Under the pieces are notes generated by a model. The model did no database searches. It had not been told where the DNA came from and was given only the letters and a program-made list of their open reading frames with translations. 64,000 bases of DNA from Mesorhizobium terrae (GTDB lineage Bacteria > Pseudomonadota > Alphaproteobacteria > Rhizobiales > Rhizobiaceae). Made by a program: the position numbers and the translations under genes. The DNA is taken from contig NZ_CP044218.1 of NCBI RefSeq assembly GCF_008727715.1, forward strand, positions 248,001 to 312,000, given 5' to 3'. Numbering within the stretch: position 1 is the first letter of the stretch; every line of letters starts with the position of its first letter. Positions 18,287 to 27,189 of this stretch are shown piece by piece.

Positions 18287-18342
18287 CGCAACCTCCCTGC
18301 CCGGCCAAAACGTCGCCGTTCGCCCGCTTCCAAGTCGCGGGC

Positions 18343-18371
18343 AACATAGTTAGAGGCCCTTCCCCCGTCAA
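18343..18371 (-). promoter_or_regulatory. Probable atpI promoter
   Basis: On the minus strand TTGACG (18371-18366), 17 bp, TATGTT (18348-18343): a good housekeeping promoter upstream of atpI. A CTTCCCC/GGGGAAG inverted repeat (18359-18384) overlaps the -35 box. Confidence 0.6.
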
Positions 18372-18526
18372 GCCGAGGGGGAAGCTTTGTCGGCAAGTAT
18401 TTTTGCCTTATAAATCAATAACTTGAATAAGTGCGACATCGTGCCCGGTGTGGAGCGTGGCGTCAACGGAGAGAATCTCCGCTCTCCGCCCGCCTTCGCG
18501 GCGCGTCCGGTGCGTATATCGCCGGC

Positions 18527-19744
18527 TCAGCTCCAGCCGCCACCATAGGTGCGATAGAAGATGTGCAGACCGATCCTGGTCATCTTCTTCATCGCCCGCG
18601 CCCAGCCCGGATTCACATAGGCGGCGTAATAATGGGTCGAGGAGCCGACCTCGGGGATGAAGATCTTGCCGGCGGTGACAGCCATGCCCACGTCCTGCGC
18701 GATCTTGTAGCGCGCCGGATCTTCGATGCGCTTGCGGCGACCGTCGCAGGCGAAGGAGAACTGGCAGCGGTTCAGCCAGTCGTCGTTCTGGTAGACGACG
18801 CCGCAGATGGAATTGGGATAGGCAGGATTGCGGACGCGGTTGAGGATGACCTGGGCGACGGCTGCCTGGCCACGCAACGATTCGCCCCGCGCCTCGAAAT
18901 AGATGCCGTTGGCCAGGCATTTCTGTTCCGGCTTGGAGAAGACCGAGGCCGGCAGCGGGTTCTTCATCCAGGCATGATCGCCTTTCGACATCGGCGGGAT
19001 GAAGCGGCCGCCGCCGGGCTTTTCGTCCTGCAGCAGCGATTCGAACGGAGACGCCTTGGCGTAGTCGGGCGCGGAAGGCGCATAGGCAGTGGCCAGGATG
19101 TCGGCGCTGTCATTGTTGACGAGGCTGGCCAGCATGGTCGGCACGCCGGTGTCCGGCTTCTTGTCCTCGCGCAGGTGGAAGGCCGCCGCGATCTGCACTT
19201 CCTTGCCCTTGATGTCGGGCTTGGCGAAACCGAGTTTCAGGCCGCTGTCCATGCTTGGGCGTAGCAGCGAGGAGGTGCGCTGGAAGATGGAGCCGGCGGA
19301 GAAATTCTTCGGCGGCGCCACCGGTACGATCTTGACGATGCGGTCCTTCTTGCCGGCGCGGGAAACCCTGACCTCGTCCGAGGTCTCGCCGGTCTTGGCC
19401 ACCCTGCCGCTCAGCGCGACGGTGCCGACGCCAGGCAAGCGCACACCCGAACCGGCGAGCGAGCCGGTGACCGCGTCCTTGTCGACAAAGGGCAGTTCGG
19501 CGGCGTGAATCGAGCCGGCAGCCGACTTCTGCACATAGGCGTTCCAGCGGACGGTTGAGGATTCGAGGCCGGAGACCAGACTGGTCATGTCCTGATAGGC
19601 GACCGCGGTCGGGAAGCCGATCCAGATGCCAAGACCAACGGCGAGCGGCGAGAGCAAGGAGCGTTTTTGACCACCGGCGGCGGCCACGAGCCGCTTTACG
19701 AGACGTCGATGCACTGAACTCTCCAGGACGCTACGGAACCCCAT
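18527..19744 (-). CDS. Cell wall hydrolase, SleB family
   Basis: A 405-residue protein. One N-terminal membrane anchor (about 30-50, in LSPLAVGLGIWIGFPTAVAY) leads to a long low-complexity linker and a C-terminal Hydrolase_2 domain (about 270-405) of the SleB lytic type: CLANGIYFEARGES, QAAVAQVILNRV and STHYYAAYVNPGWA are conserved, with Glu in EARGES the likely catalytic residue. It probably remodels peptidoglycan from the inner membrane. Two tandem TTAACC-containing repeats lie just upstream of the start. Confidence 0.87.
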   Translation of the reverse strand: MGFRSVLESSVHRRLVKRLVAAAGGQKRSLLSPLAVGLGIWIGFPTAVAYQDMTSLVSGLESSTVRWNAYVQKSAAGSIHAAELPFVDKDAVTGSLAGSGVRLPGVGTVALSGRVAKTGETSDEVRVSRAGKKDRIVKIVPVAPPKNFSAGSIFQRTSSLLRPSMDSGLKLGFAKPDIKGKEVQIAAAFHLREDKKPDTGVPTMLASLVNNDSADILATAYAPSAPDYAKASPFESLLQDEKPGGGRFIPPMSKGDHAWMKNPLPASVFSKPEQKCLANGIYFEARGESLRGQAAVAQVILNRVRNPAYPNSICGVVYQNDDWLNRCQFSFACDGRRKRIEDPARYKIAQDVGMAVTAGKIFIPEVGSSTHYYAAYVNPGWARAMKKMTRIGLHIFYRTYGGGWS

Positions 19745-19762
19745 TCTGAAGGGTCACAATGC

Positions 19763-19814
19763 GGCATTAACCTTGATGGTCGGTTAACGGCATTAACCTT
19801 GACGGGAGGTTAAC
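19763..19814 (-). repeat. Two 26-bp tandem repeats before the cell wall hydrolase gene
   Basis: Two copies beginning GCATTAACCTTGA and ending GGTTAACG lie head to tail at about 19763-19788 and 19789-19814. Each is flanked by TTAACC/GGTTAA inverted halves. They lie 19-70 bp upstream of the hydrolase start, in its likely promoter. Confidence 0.65.
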
Positions 19815-19838
19815 GGCAGCGAGGCTGGTAGCGGTGGC

Positions 19839-21275
19839 TCAGCTCTTCTTCTTGGCCCGGCCGGCAAAAGGATTGTCGGAGGTGCGCAGCGCCATGCGGA
19901 TCGGCACGCCCGGCATGTCGAAGGCATCGCGCAAGCTGTTCACCAGATAGCGAACATAGGACTGCGGCATGGCGTCGGGCCGCGAGCACGAGACGACGAA
20001 ACCCGGCGGACGGGTCTTGGCCTGGGTGACATATTTGATCTTCAACCGGCGACCGGCGACGGCGGGCGGCGGGTGATGCGCCAGAATGCCTTCCAGCCAG
20101 CGGTTCAGCTTGCCGGTGGAGACGCGGCTGTTCCAGACCCTGTGCGTCCTGACAATGGCGTCCATCAATTTGTCGAGGCCGCGGCCGGTTTCGGCCGACA
20201 CGGTGACGGCCTGGATGCCGCGCACCTGGGGCAACAGCCGCGCGGTCTTTTCGCGCAGGTCCGCCAGAACCTCCTGCGGGTGATCGATCAGGTCCCACTT
20301 GTTGAAGGCGATGACTGGCGCCCTGCCCTCGCGGACGATGAGGTCGACGATCTGGAGATCCTGTTTTTCGAACGGGATGGTGGCATCGAAGACGATGACG
20401 ACCACTTCGGCGAAGCGCATGGCGCGCAAGCCGTCGGCGACCGACAGCTTCTCCAGCTTTTCCTGGACCTTGGCCTTGCGGCGCATGCCGGCGGTGTCGA
20501 ACAGCTTGATGCGCCGGCCGCGCCAGTCCCAGTCGACGGAGATCGAATCGCGGGTGATGCCGGCTTCCGGCCCGGTCAGCAGACGCTCTTCGCCGATCAG
20601 CGCGTTGATCAGCGTCGACTTGCCCGCATTGGGCCGACCGACCACGGCGATGCGCAGCGGCTTAGCCTCGTCATAGGCCGGGATTTCCTCGGCGTCCGGA
20701 TCGGCGATGTCCTCGCCGATCAGCACCTCGGAGGCGGCTATCTCTTCGTCGGCGTCGTCTTCTTCGCCGAACACACGTTTCTCGCCGAGCGCCTCGATGA
20801 CGGCATCGCGCAGATCCGGCATGCCCTGGCCGTGCTCGGCCGAAACAGGCACGGGTTCGCCGAGGCCCAGTTCCCAGGCCTCCAGCATGCCGCCTTGCGC
20901 GCCGCGCGCCTCGGCCTTGTTGGCGACCAGAACCACCGGCTTGCCGGACCGGCGCACGACTTCGGCGAAGGTGCGGTCGTCCGGCATCAAGCCGGCCTTG
21001 GCGTCCATCAGGAAGAAAATGAGATCGGCTTCCTCGATGGCGATCTCGGTCTGCAGGCGCATGCGGCCAGGCAGCGACCCAGCCGGCGCGTCTTCGAAGC
21101 CGGCCGTGTCGATCACATCGAAAAAGATGTCGTAGAGTTTGGCGGGATGAACGCGGCGGTCGCGGGTGACGCCGGGGGTATCGTCGACAAGAGCCAGCTT
21201 GCGACCGGCCAAGCGGTTGAAAAGCGTGGATTTGCCGACGTTAGGCCGGCCGATGATGGCGACTTTGAAGCTCAT
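19839..21275 (-). CDS. der: Ribosome biogenesis GTPase Der
   Basis: A 478-residue essential GTPase with two tandem G domains and a C-terminal KH-like domain that acts in 50S subunit assembly. First G1 motif GRPNVGKST (8-16) with DTPG; second G1 GRPNAGKST near residue 213 with [11 protein letters not shown]. The linker between domains is acidic, and NKWDLID is the second G4 motif. The gene is followed closely by the hydrolase gene and preceded by the TPR gene with a 6-bp gap, suggesting an operon. Confidence 0.95.
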   Translation of the reverse strand: MSFKVAIIGRPNVGKSTLFNRLAGRKLALVDDTPGVTRDRRVHPAKLYDIFFDVIDTAGFEDAPAGSLPGRMRLQTEIAIEEADLIFFLMDAKAGLMPDDRTFAEVVRRSGKPVVLVANKAEARGAQGGMLEAWELGLGEPVPVSAEHGQGMPDLRDAVIEALGEKRVFGEEDDADEEIAASEVLIGEDIADPDAEEIPAYDEAKPLRIAVVGRPNAGKSTLINALIGEERLLTGPEAGITRDSISVDWDWRGRRIKLFDTAGMRRKAKVQEKLEKLSVADGLRAMRFAEVVVIVFDATIPFEKQDLQIVDLIVREGRAPVIAFNKWDLIDHPQEVLADLREKTARLLPQVRGIQAVTVSAETGRGLDKLMDAIVRTHRVWNSRVSTGKLNRWLEGILAHHPPPAVAGRRLKIKYVTQAKTRPPGFVVSCSRPDAMPQSYVRYLVNSLRDAFDMPGVPIRMALRTSDNPFAGRAKKKS

Positions 21276-21281
21276 TGCCCA

Positions 21282-21947
21282 TCACGACGCGTTGCCGGTG
21301 CCGCGGATCAGCTCGGCCATCAGCGTGGCGCGATCGCGCACATTGCGCGGCGCGCCTTCGTCGGCGGCGATCTGGTCGAACAGCTTTAAAGCGTCCTGCG
21401 ACTTGCCTTCCTTCCAGGCGGCCAGTCCGAGCGCCTCGCGTGCTGTATGACGCAGCGCGCTGGTGTCGGCGGTCAATGCCTCGACGCGGCTGGAGACATC
21501 GGCGAAAGAGCCGTGGTCGATCAGGATGAGGCCGGCGCGAAGCCGCGCCATGTCACGGATCGAAGCCGGGATCGCGCTGTCGGCGGCGACCTCGTCGAAA
21601 TCCTTCACGGCGCCGGCGAAATCGCCCTTGTCGGCCTTGACGGTGGCGGCGCGCATGCGCGCCAGTAGCGGATAAGCGCCGTAACCGTCCTTCTCGAGCG
21701 CGGCCAAGGCGGCCAGCGCATCGTCCTGCTTGCCGTCATTGGCGAGTTTCAGCGCCTGCGAGAACGCGTCACCCGAACGGTTGGCACGCGAGGTGTCCCA
21801 ATAACGGTAGCCGACGAAGGCGGCGGTGCCGAGCACGATCAGCACGGCGGCCGCGATCAGCATGGGGCCGTAACGATCCCACAGCGCCCGGGCGCGGTCG
21901 CCACGGATCTCTTCATTGACTTCGCGGATAAAACTGTCGTCGGACAT
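21282..21947 (-). CDS. Membrane-anchored TPR-like protein (YfgM type)
   Basis: A 221-residue protein: a cytoplasmic N-terminus of about 25 residues, one membrane helix (MLIAAAVLIVLGTAAFVGYRYW), then alanine-rich helical repeats of the TPR_21 kind in the periplasm. Homologues sit upstream of der in many proteobacteria; the Escherichia coli counterpart YfgM works with the secretion and chaperone network. A 6-bp gap to der supports co-transcription. Confidence 0.85.
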   Translation of the reverse strand: MSDDSFIREVNEEIRGDRARALWDRYGPMLIAAAVLIVLGTAAFVGYRYWDTSRANRSGDAFSQALKLANDGKQDDALAALAALEKDGYGAYPLLARMRAATVKADKGDFAGAVKDFDEVAADSAIPASIRDMARLRAGLILIDHGSFADVSSRVEALTADTSALRHTAREALGLAAWKEGKSQDALKLFDQIAADEGAPRNVRDRATLMAELIRGTGNAS

Positions 21948-22200
21948 CGATCAAACCGTTGCCGCCCAGTCCAAGCGGACCGAGCCTAAAGATGAGCCCC
22001 GCCTTGTAGCGAAATTTTGTCGGCATGGAAGGGGGGAGCCGGAAAATCGGCGGGACGGCGCGTTCGCGCACTGGCTTTGGCGACCTATCGGCGCCACATT
22101 TGAAGGCTAGCGCGAAGTCCAGTCGCGGTTGCCCGACTGCGGCGTATGGCCTATCTGGCGCCTGTCTGGCCCTGTGAAATCCCGTTTCGATTGTCCGAGA

Positions 22201-23202
22201 ATGTTCCGTTCGTTCCGCGTGCTTGCGTATTCCAGCCTGGCTTTTGCCACGACGACGGCGGCCCTCGCGGACCCGCCGCGGTCGCCCGTGCCGGCCAAGC
22301 CGAAGCAGATCGTCATCATCTCCTTCGACAATGCGCGCGACATCGCGCAATGGAAACGCAGCCGCGCGCTGGCGGCGCGCACCGGTGCGCATTTCAGCTA
22401 TTTCCTGTCCTGCGTCTTCCTTTTGTCGAAGGACACCCGCAAGGACTATGTCACGCCGACCAAGGGCAGCGGCAAGTCGAATATCGGTTTCGCCGCCTCG
22501 AAGGACGAGGTGGCCGAGCGGCTGGAACAGATCAACCTGGCGGTCGCCGAGGGCCACGATCTCGGCAGCCATGCCTGCGGCCATTTCGACGGCAAGGACT
22601 GGAGCAAGGCCGACTGGCAGGCGGAACTGGCGGCATCGCGGCGCATCCTGGAAAACGCCTATGCGATCAACGGCATCTCGCCCGAGCCGGCCGGCTGGCG
22701 CGACCTTGCCAAAGCAGTGACCGGTTTCCGCGCCCCGTATCTGTCGACCGGCAAGGGCCTCTACCAGGCGCTGCCGGAAGCCGGCTTCGCCTATGACGCC
22801 AGCGGCGTCTCGCAAGGCCCCGCCGTGCCAACCACGGCCGGCGGCCTGACGCGTTTCTCGCTCCCGCTCATTCCCGAGGGGCCGAAACGGCGGCCGGTGA
22901 TCGCGATGGACTACAATCTGTTCGTGCGTCATTCCGGCGGCTTCGAGCGGCCGAGCCAGGCCAAGGAATTCGAGGAGCGCACCTATGACGCGTTCCGCGC
23001 CGCCTTCGACAAACAATATGCCGGCGAGCGCGTGCCGCTCGAGCTTGGCTTCCACTTCACGCTGATGAACGACGGCACCTACTGGAACGCGCTGGAGCGT
23101 TTCGCCGGCGAGGTTTGCGTGAAATCGGACGTCGAGTGCATCAGCTACCGCGACTATCTGGGCAGAGGCAAACCCACCAAGCCCGCCGCCGTGGGCGGCT
23201 GA
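22201..23202 (+). CDS. Secreted polysaccharide deacetylase family protein
   Basis: A 333-residue protein with a signal peptide cleaved near residue 22 (AALA-DPP). The NodB-type fold shows IVIISFDNARD (motif 1, with Asn in place of the usual second Asp), GSHACGH (motif 2, His pair for metal) and GFRAPYL (motif 3). ELGFHFTLM supplies the late His motif. The changed second Asp may alter catalysis. The substrate is unknown; this is not nodB by context. The start at 22201 begins the signal peptide; an upstream extension to 22129 has none. Confidence 0.85.
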   Translation: MFRSFRVLAYSSLAFATTTAALADPPRSPVPAKPKQIVIISFDNARDIAQWKRSRALAARTGAHFSYFLSCVFLLSKDTRKDYVTPTKGSGKSNIGFAASKDEVAERLEQINLAVAEGHDLGSHACGHFDGKDWSKADWQAELAASRRILENAYAINGISPEPAGWRDLAKAVTGFRAPYLSTGKGLYQALPEAGFAYDASGVSQGPAVPTTAGGLTRFSLPLIPEGPKRRPVIAMDYNLFVRHSGGFERPSQAKEFEERTYDAFRAAFDKQYAGERVPLELGFHFTLMNDGTYWNALERFAGEVCVKSDVECISYRDYLGRGKPTKPAAVGG

Positions 23203-23223
23203 GCCGCCCACCACACGCGCCGG

Positions 23224-24501
23224 TCAGTGCACCGGCTGGTCCTTGGGCTCCATGCCGGCCTGCTGGCGATCGAGATAATGCTGGTCGATATCCGGCAGCG
23301 GTTCGCCTTCCAGCGTCGCCTCGAAGGCGCGCAGGCGCTTATGAATCGACTGCAGCTCGACGATGGTCGACCAAGAATTCAGCAGGAACTGCAGCGAGTT
23401 GGCCACTCGGTCAAAGGCGTTCGAAATCTGACTGAATATGCCAAACGTAATCTTACCTGCCACCAACGAAGGTCCCAAGATCAAAAGAGAATAAATGCCA
23501 TCGGCTTGCAGATAGGTATAACGCACCACATTGAAATAGATGTAGTGGCCATAGAGCCGGAAGTAGTTGCGGCGGACGTTGTTGAACAATTCCTTGGTGG
23601 TCAGCGGCTGCGCCCTGTCGGCATGATCCTCGCCATAGACAAGTTCCTTGCGGTAGGCGGCTTCGACACGCTGATTGCGAAACTGCAAGCCGGGCAGCTT
23701 AACACCGGCCAGCATCACCACAATGGTACCGAAGAAACACCAGACCAACGCTGCAACAACGAGCGGATGAGCAATGACTCCGACGATCGGCAACTCGGTG
23801 ATGTGAACCTGCAGCTGGATCAGGACCGGCAGGAACGCAATAAGCGTCATGATCGATCTTACGAAAGTTGCGCCCAAATCCTCCATGATCTGGCAAAAGC
23901 GCATCGTGTCTTCTTGAATACGCTGCGAGGCGCCCTCGATATGACGCAGCTTGTCCCAGTTCGCCATGAAATAGTCGTTCATGGCCGTGCGCCAGCGGAA
24001 GATCCAATGTTGAACGACAAAGGCGTTGACCACCTGCACGTTCATGCCGAGTAGCGCCAACCAAGCAAAACTGGCGACCCCCCAATAAAATTCGGTGCTG
24101 GTCGATTTCCTGGTTCCTGACATAAGGCCTTGCACGTAGTCGTAGAACGGCCCGTACCAGTTATTAACTGCCACGCTGACTTGCACAGTAAAATAGATCA
24201 AGAACAAGACAACAGAAGCGACAATAATAGACCAATTTTGCCAAGGGTGCGGAGAGAACCATGCCCAAAATGCATAGAATATCAGTACGCTTGCCGTGTA
24301 ATAAATATAGAACCAAAGGAACGGGTTCGACCAAAATACGCTAATGCCAATGTTCGGTGGGGCTGCCGGATCAGCCGGTCCGAGACCGAAGACGGAACCG
24401 AACTGTTGACCACCGAAGAACCACAGCAGAACGAGGAAGAGACTCCACGCCGCCGCCGAAAGGAAGAACAGCTTCGGCTTCGGGAAGAAGGATACGAACA
24501 C
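23224..24501 (-). CDS. bacA: Peptide uptake transporter BacA/SbmA
   Basis: A 425-residue inner-membrane protein of the SbmA/BacA family, proton-driven importers of peptides that resemble the membrane half of an ABC exporter. Sinorhizobium BacA is of similar length and begins with nearly the same FFPKPKLFF segment. Several hydrophobic helices and the conserved RQAG/VEAAYRKELVYGEDHA region are visible. BacA protects bacteroids from plant NCR peptides in some legumes. The start is GTG at 24501 with AAGGA upstream. The N-terminal third is clearly AT-richer than its neighbours (about 33-53% GC per 60-base line in 24121-24360). Confidence 0.9.
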   Translation of the reverse strand: MFVSFFPKPKLFFLSAAAWSLFLVLLWFFGGQQFGSVFGLGPADPAAPPNIGISVFWSNPFLWFYIYYTASVLIFYAFWAWFSPHPWQNWSIIVASVVLFLIYFTVQVSVAVNNWYGPFYDYVQGLMSGTRKSTSTEFYWGVASFAWLALLGMNVQVVNAFVVQHWIFRWRTAMNDYFMANWDKLRHIEGASQRIQEDTMRFCQIMEDLGATFVRSIMTLIAFLPVLIQLQVHITELPIVGVIAHPLVVAALVWCFFGTIVVMLAGVKLPGLQFRNQRVEAAYRKELVYGEDHADRAQPLTTKELFNNVRRNYFRLYGHYIYFNVVRYTYLQADGIYSLLILGPSLVAGKITFGIFSQISNAFDRVANSLQFLLNSWSTIVELQSIHKRLRAFEATLEGEPLPDIDQHYLDRQQAGMEPKDQPVH

Positions 24502-24650
24502 GGCGGCGAATTCCTTGCTGGCGCGGCATATGCGCGCCGCTGTTGCGATTCGCCTGCATCAAGTCACAGTTTTTGCGGCAAAGGAATGGTGACTGATCCG
24601 GCTGCCGAATTACTTTTTCGTCACGTTGCGGCGGCGGCTTCTTCTTGGCC

Positions 24651-25817
24651 TTACCGCCTGGCGTGTCTGCCGGCCGACCAGACGATCGCTGAGGAGACGA
24701 CAAGAACGACCGCAGCCGCGATCGACGGCACGAAGAAGCTGCCGCCGGCGCGTTCGGCGAGCGCGCCGGCGACCAGCGGGCCGATGAGCTGACCGAGGCC
24801 GAAGGCGGTGGTCATCAGCGCGAAAGCACGCCGCGGCGCCTGCGGTGCCAGCACCCGGCCGGCCTGCAGGCCGAGCGCCGTGATGGCGATGAAGGTGAAG
24901 CCGAGGAAGAAACCGCCGAGCAGCGGCCCGAGCGGCGCGCTCATGGCGACACTGGCGGTGACGCCGGCAGCCTCGACCAGGCAGGCCACGGCATAAGCGA
25001 CATAAAGACCGCTGCGTTGGGCAACCTTCTGCCAGAGCCAGACCGACGGCACCCCGGCGATGCCGGTGACCATCCACACCATCGCCTCGAAGAGCCGGCT
25101 GCCACCGCCCTGGCGCACGATGGCGACCAGGAAGGTGGCGGTGATGATGTAGCCGAAACCGAACAGGCCGTAGCCGACGATGACCTTGATGAGCGGCGCG
25201 TTCCACGGCAAGGCGGGCTCGCGGGCGGAGGAAACGCTTGCCGCCGGGCCGCGATCGATCATCAGCGCTACGACGGCGAAACCCGCCGCCGACAGCGCCG
25301 CCGACCACAGCCAGCCCGCCTGCCAGCCGGCATGAGCCGAAACCAGGATCGCCATCATCAGCGACGAGGCGGCGATGCCGAGGCCGACACCGCCGAAATG
25401 CAGCGCCTGCAAGCCGTTGCGGCCGGTAACCGCGAGATGGCTGAAGACGATCGAGGCCAGGAAGACGATGACGAAAGCGCTGGCGACGCCGGCCAGGAAG
25501 CGCACCACGAGAAAGACCCAGATGGCGTCGGTGAGGCCCATGAGCCCGGCAAGGACCGCGCTGGCGCCCAAAGCGCCCAGCATGAGCGCCCGCTCGCGAC
25601 CATGCGCCCAGCCGCCGGCGGCGGCAAAGGCGCCAAACAGATAGCCGAGATAATTGGCCGAGGCGATCAGGCCGGCATCGCCGGGGGAAAGGTGAAGCGC
25701 CTCCATCATGCCGGGCAGGATCGGCGTATAGACGAAGCGGCCGATGCCCATGGCGACGGCCATCGCGATCATGCCGGCGAAGGCAAACCGCAGCGGCGAT
25801 GGCGAGGTCGTGTTCAT
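24651..25817 (-). CDS. YbfB/YjiJ-type MFS transporter
   Basis: A 388-residue major facilitator with twelve likely helices. The N-terminus FAFAGMIAMAVAMGIGRFVYTPILP is typical of the YbfB/YjiJ group, which usually exports or imports unknown small molecules. I start at the ATG at 25817. A LysR regulator is encoded divergently about 370 bp away, past a small predicted gene, the usual arrangement for regulator and exporter. bacA follows on the same strand after 149 bp. Confidence 0.87.
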   Translation of the reverse strand: MNTTSPSPLRFAFAGMIAMAVAMGIGRFVYTPILPGMMEALHLSPGDAGLIASANYLGYLFGAFAAAGGWAHGRERALMLGALGASAVLAGLMGLTDAIWVFLVVRFLAGVASAFVIVFLASIVFSHLAVTGRNGLQALHFGGVGLGIAASSLMMAILVSAHAGWQAGWLWSAALSAAGFAVVALMIDRGPAASVSSAREPALPWNAPLIKVIVGYGLFGFGYIITATFLVAIVRQGGGSRLFEAMVWMVTGIAGVPSVWLWQKVAQRSGLYVAYAVACLVEAAGVTASVAMSAPLGPLLGGFFLGFTFIAITALGLQAGRVLAPQAPRRAFALMTTAFGLGQLIGPLVAGALAERAGGSFFVPSIAAAVVLVVSSAIVWSAGRHARR

Positions 25818-25886
25818 TGCAGCGCACAATAAAACCGTGCGCTTGCGAAGCAATGCGTTTCGCTTGGGCCAGTTGGCCGGCGCCCG

Positions 25887-26090
25887 TCAGGCGCCGCAGC
25901 AGCGCGGCGTGGTCTCGAACGTGGTGCGCCGCGCGGTCAGCCTGAACGGCATGTCGCCCAATTCGCGTTCCGACATCGTGTCGAGAACGGGATGCGAAAG
26001 CGGGTCGCGAACCCAGCCGGCGACGTCACCGTCCGCCAGACGGTACAGCCCGATTTCCCGAAACGGGTTCAGCAAGGAGAAAAGCTTCAT
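25887..26090 (-). CDS. Small hypothetical protein, DUF1127-like
   Basis: A 67-residue frame with an ATG at 26090 and GAGGGA about 10-15 bases upstream. The segment MSERELGDMPFRL resembles the core of DUF1127 proteins, small regulators of unknown or RNA-related role. The C-terminus holds a Cys-Cys pair. It lies between the MFS gene and the LysR gene on the MFS strand. Real but unproven. Confidence 0.45.
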   Translation of the reverse strand: MKLFSLLNPFREIGLYRLADGDVAGWVRDPLSHPVLDTMSERELGDMPFRLTARRTTFETTPRCCGA

Positions 26091-26186
26091 GGCCGCAGAT
26101 CCCTCGATCTGTTTCTGCCGGCGATTTTGCCACTATGCGCTTTGGATTCAATTGAGATTTACGTGCGCACGGTTTAGAAAAACTTC

Positions 26187-27107
26187 ATGGCCCCCTTGAA
26201 CCGAATCCATCTCAACGGATTGCGCGCCGTCGAAACCGTGGCGCGGCTGGGCTCATTGTCGGCGGCAGCGGCCGAGCTCGGTGTTTCGCCGAGCGCCGTC
26301 AGCCAACAGATCAACCGGACGGAGCGGCAGCTCGGGCTCGCACTTTTCGAACGCACGCCGGCCGGGCTGGCGCTGACCGATTTCGGCGACCAGTTCACGA
26401 CGCGGCTGGGCAAGGGTTTTCGCGAGCTGACGCAGGCGGTGGCACTGGCGGACGAAGCTTCGCGCTGCACGCTGGTGGTGTCGGCTGCCCCAGCCTTTGC
26501 CTCGAAATGGCTGATGCCGAGACTGTCGCGTCATTTCACCCGCTTTCCCAACGTGCTTCTGCGCATCGACGCCTCGGTGCGGCTGGTCGATCCCGGCAAT
26601 TCGGAAGTCGACATCGGCATCCGGCTGGGCAACGGCAAATGGCCGGGGCTGCGCGCCGAATTGCTGATCGAGCAGGAAATCTTCCCGGTCTGCGCGCCGG
26701 CGATCGCGGCGAAGCTGAAGACGGTCGCCGACCTCGCCAACGCCTATGCGATCACCGACGAGCGCACGATGATCGCCTGGGAGAGCTGGTTCAGGGCCGC
26801 CGGCGTCGAACCGCTGACATTGCTGAAGGGCGCCTCGTTCACCGACCCGATGCTGTGCCTGGAATCGACCATCGCCGGCCACGGCGTCATGCTGGGCTGG
26901 CAATTGTTGTGCGCCGACGCGCTGGCCGACGGGCGCCTGGTGGCGCCGTTTGGCGTGCGGGCGCCGAGCGGCCTCGGCTACTGGATGGTAACCGCGACTG
27001 AAGACCCCGAGAGCCGCAAGGTGCGCGACTTCAAGGCATGGCTGCGCGAGGAGATCGCGGCGACCATGGCCACCTTCGTCACCCCGACAGAACCGGCCTT
27101 CGCCTGA
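26187..27107 (+). CDS. LysR-family transcriptional regulator (GcvA type)
   Basis: A 306-residue regulator: N-terminal winged helix-turn-helix (SLSAAAAELGVSPSAVSQQI, about 24-43), then the two-lobed effector-binding domain. LNGLRAVETVARLGSLSAAA resembles GcvA-like members. It lies divergent to the small hypothetical and MFS transporter genes and probably controls them. The effector is unknown. Confidence 0.9.
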   Translation: MAPLNRIHLNGLRAVETVARLGSLSAAAAELGVSPSAVSQQINRTERQLGLALFERTPAGLALTDFGDQFTTRLGKGFRELTQAVALADEASRCTLVVSAAPAFASKWLMPRLSRHFTRFPNVLLRIDASVRLVDPGNSEVDIGIRLGNGKWPGLRAELLIEQEIFPVCAPAIAAKLKTVADLANAYAITDERTMIAWESWFRAAGVEPLTLLKGASFTDPMLCLESTIAGHGVMLGWQLLCADALADGRLVAPFGVRAPSGLGYWMVTATEDPESRKVRDFKAWLREEIAATMATFVTPTEPAFA

Positions 27108-27189
27108 CCGAGGACCAATGGCTTGTTGTGGAAAGCCCGGCCCCGGCGGTCTATGTAGAAACAATGTCACCAACAGCCGAGGCCAGACC

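Noticed and set aside
22201..23202. nodB (chitooligosaccharide deacetylase)
   Set aside because: It has a signal peptide, a changed motif 1 and no other nod genes or nod box nearby.
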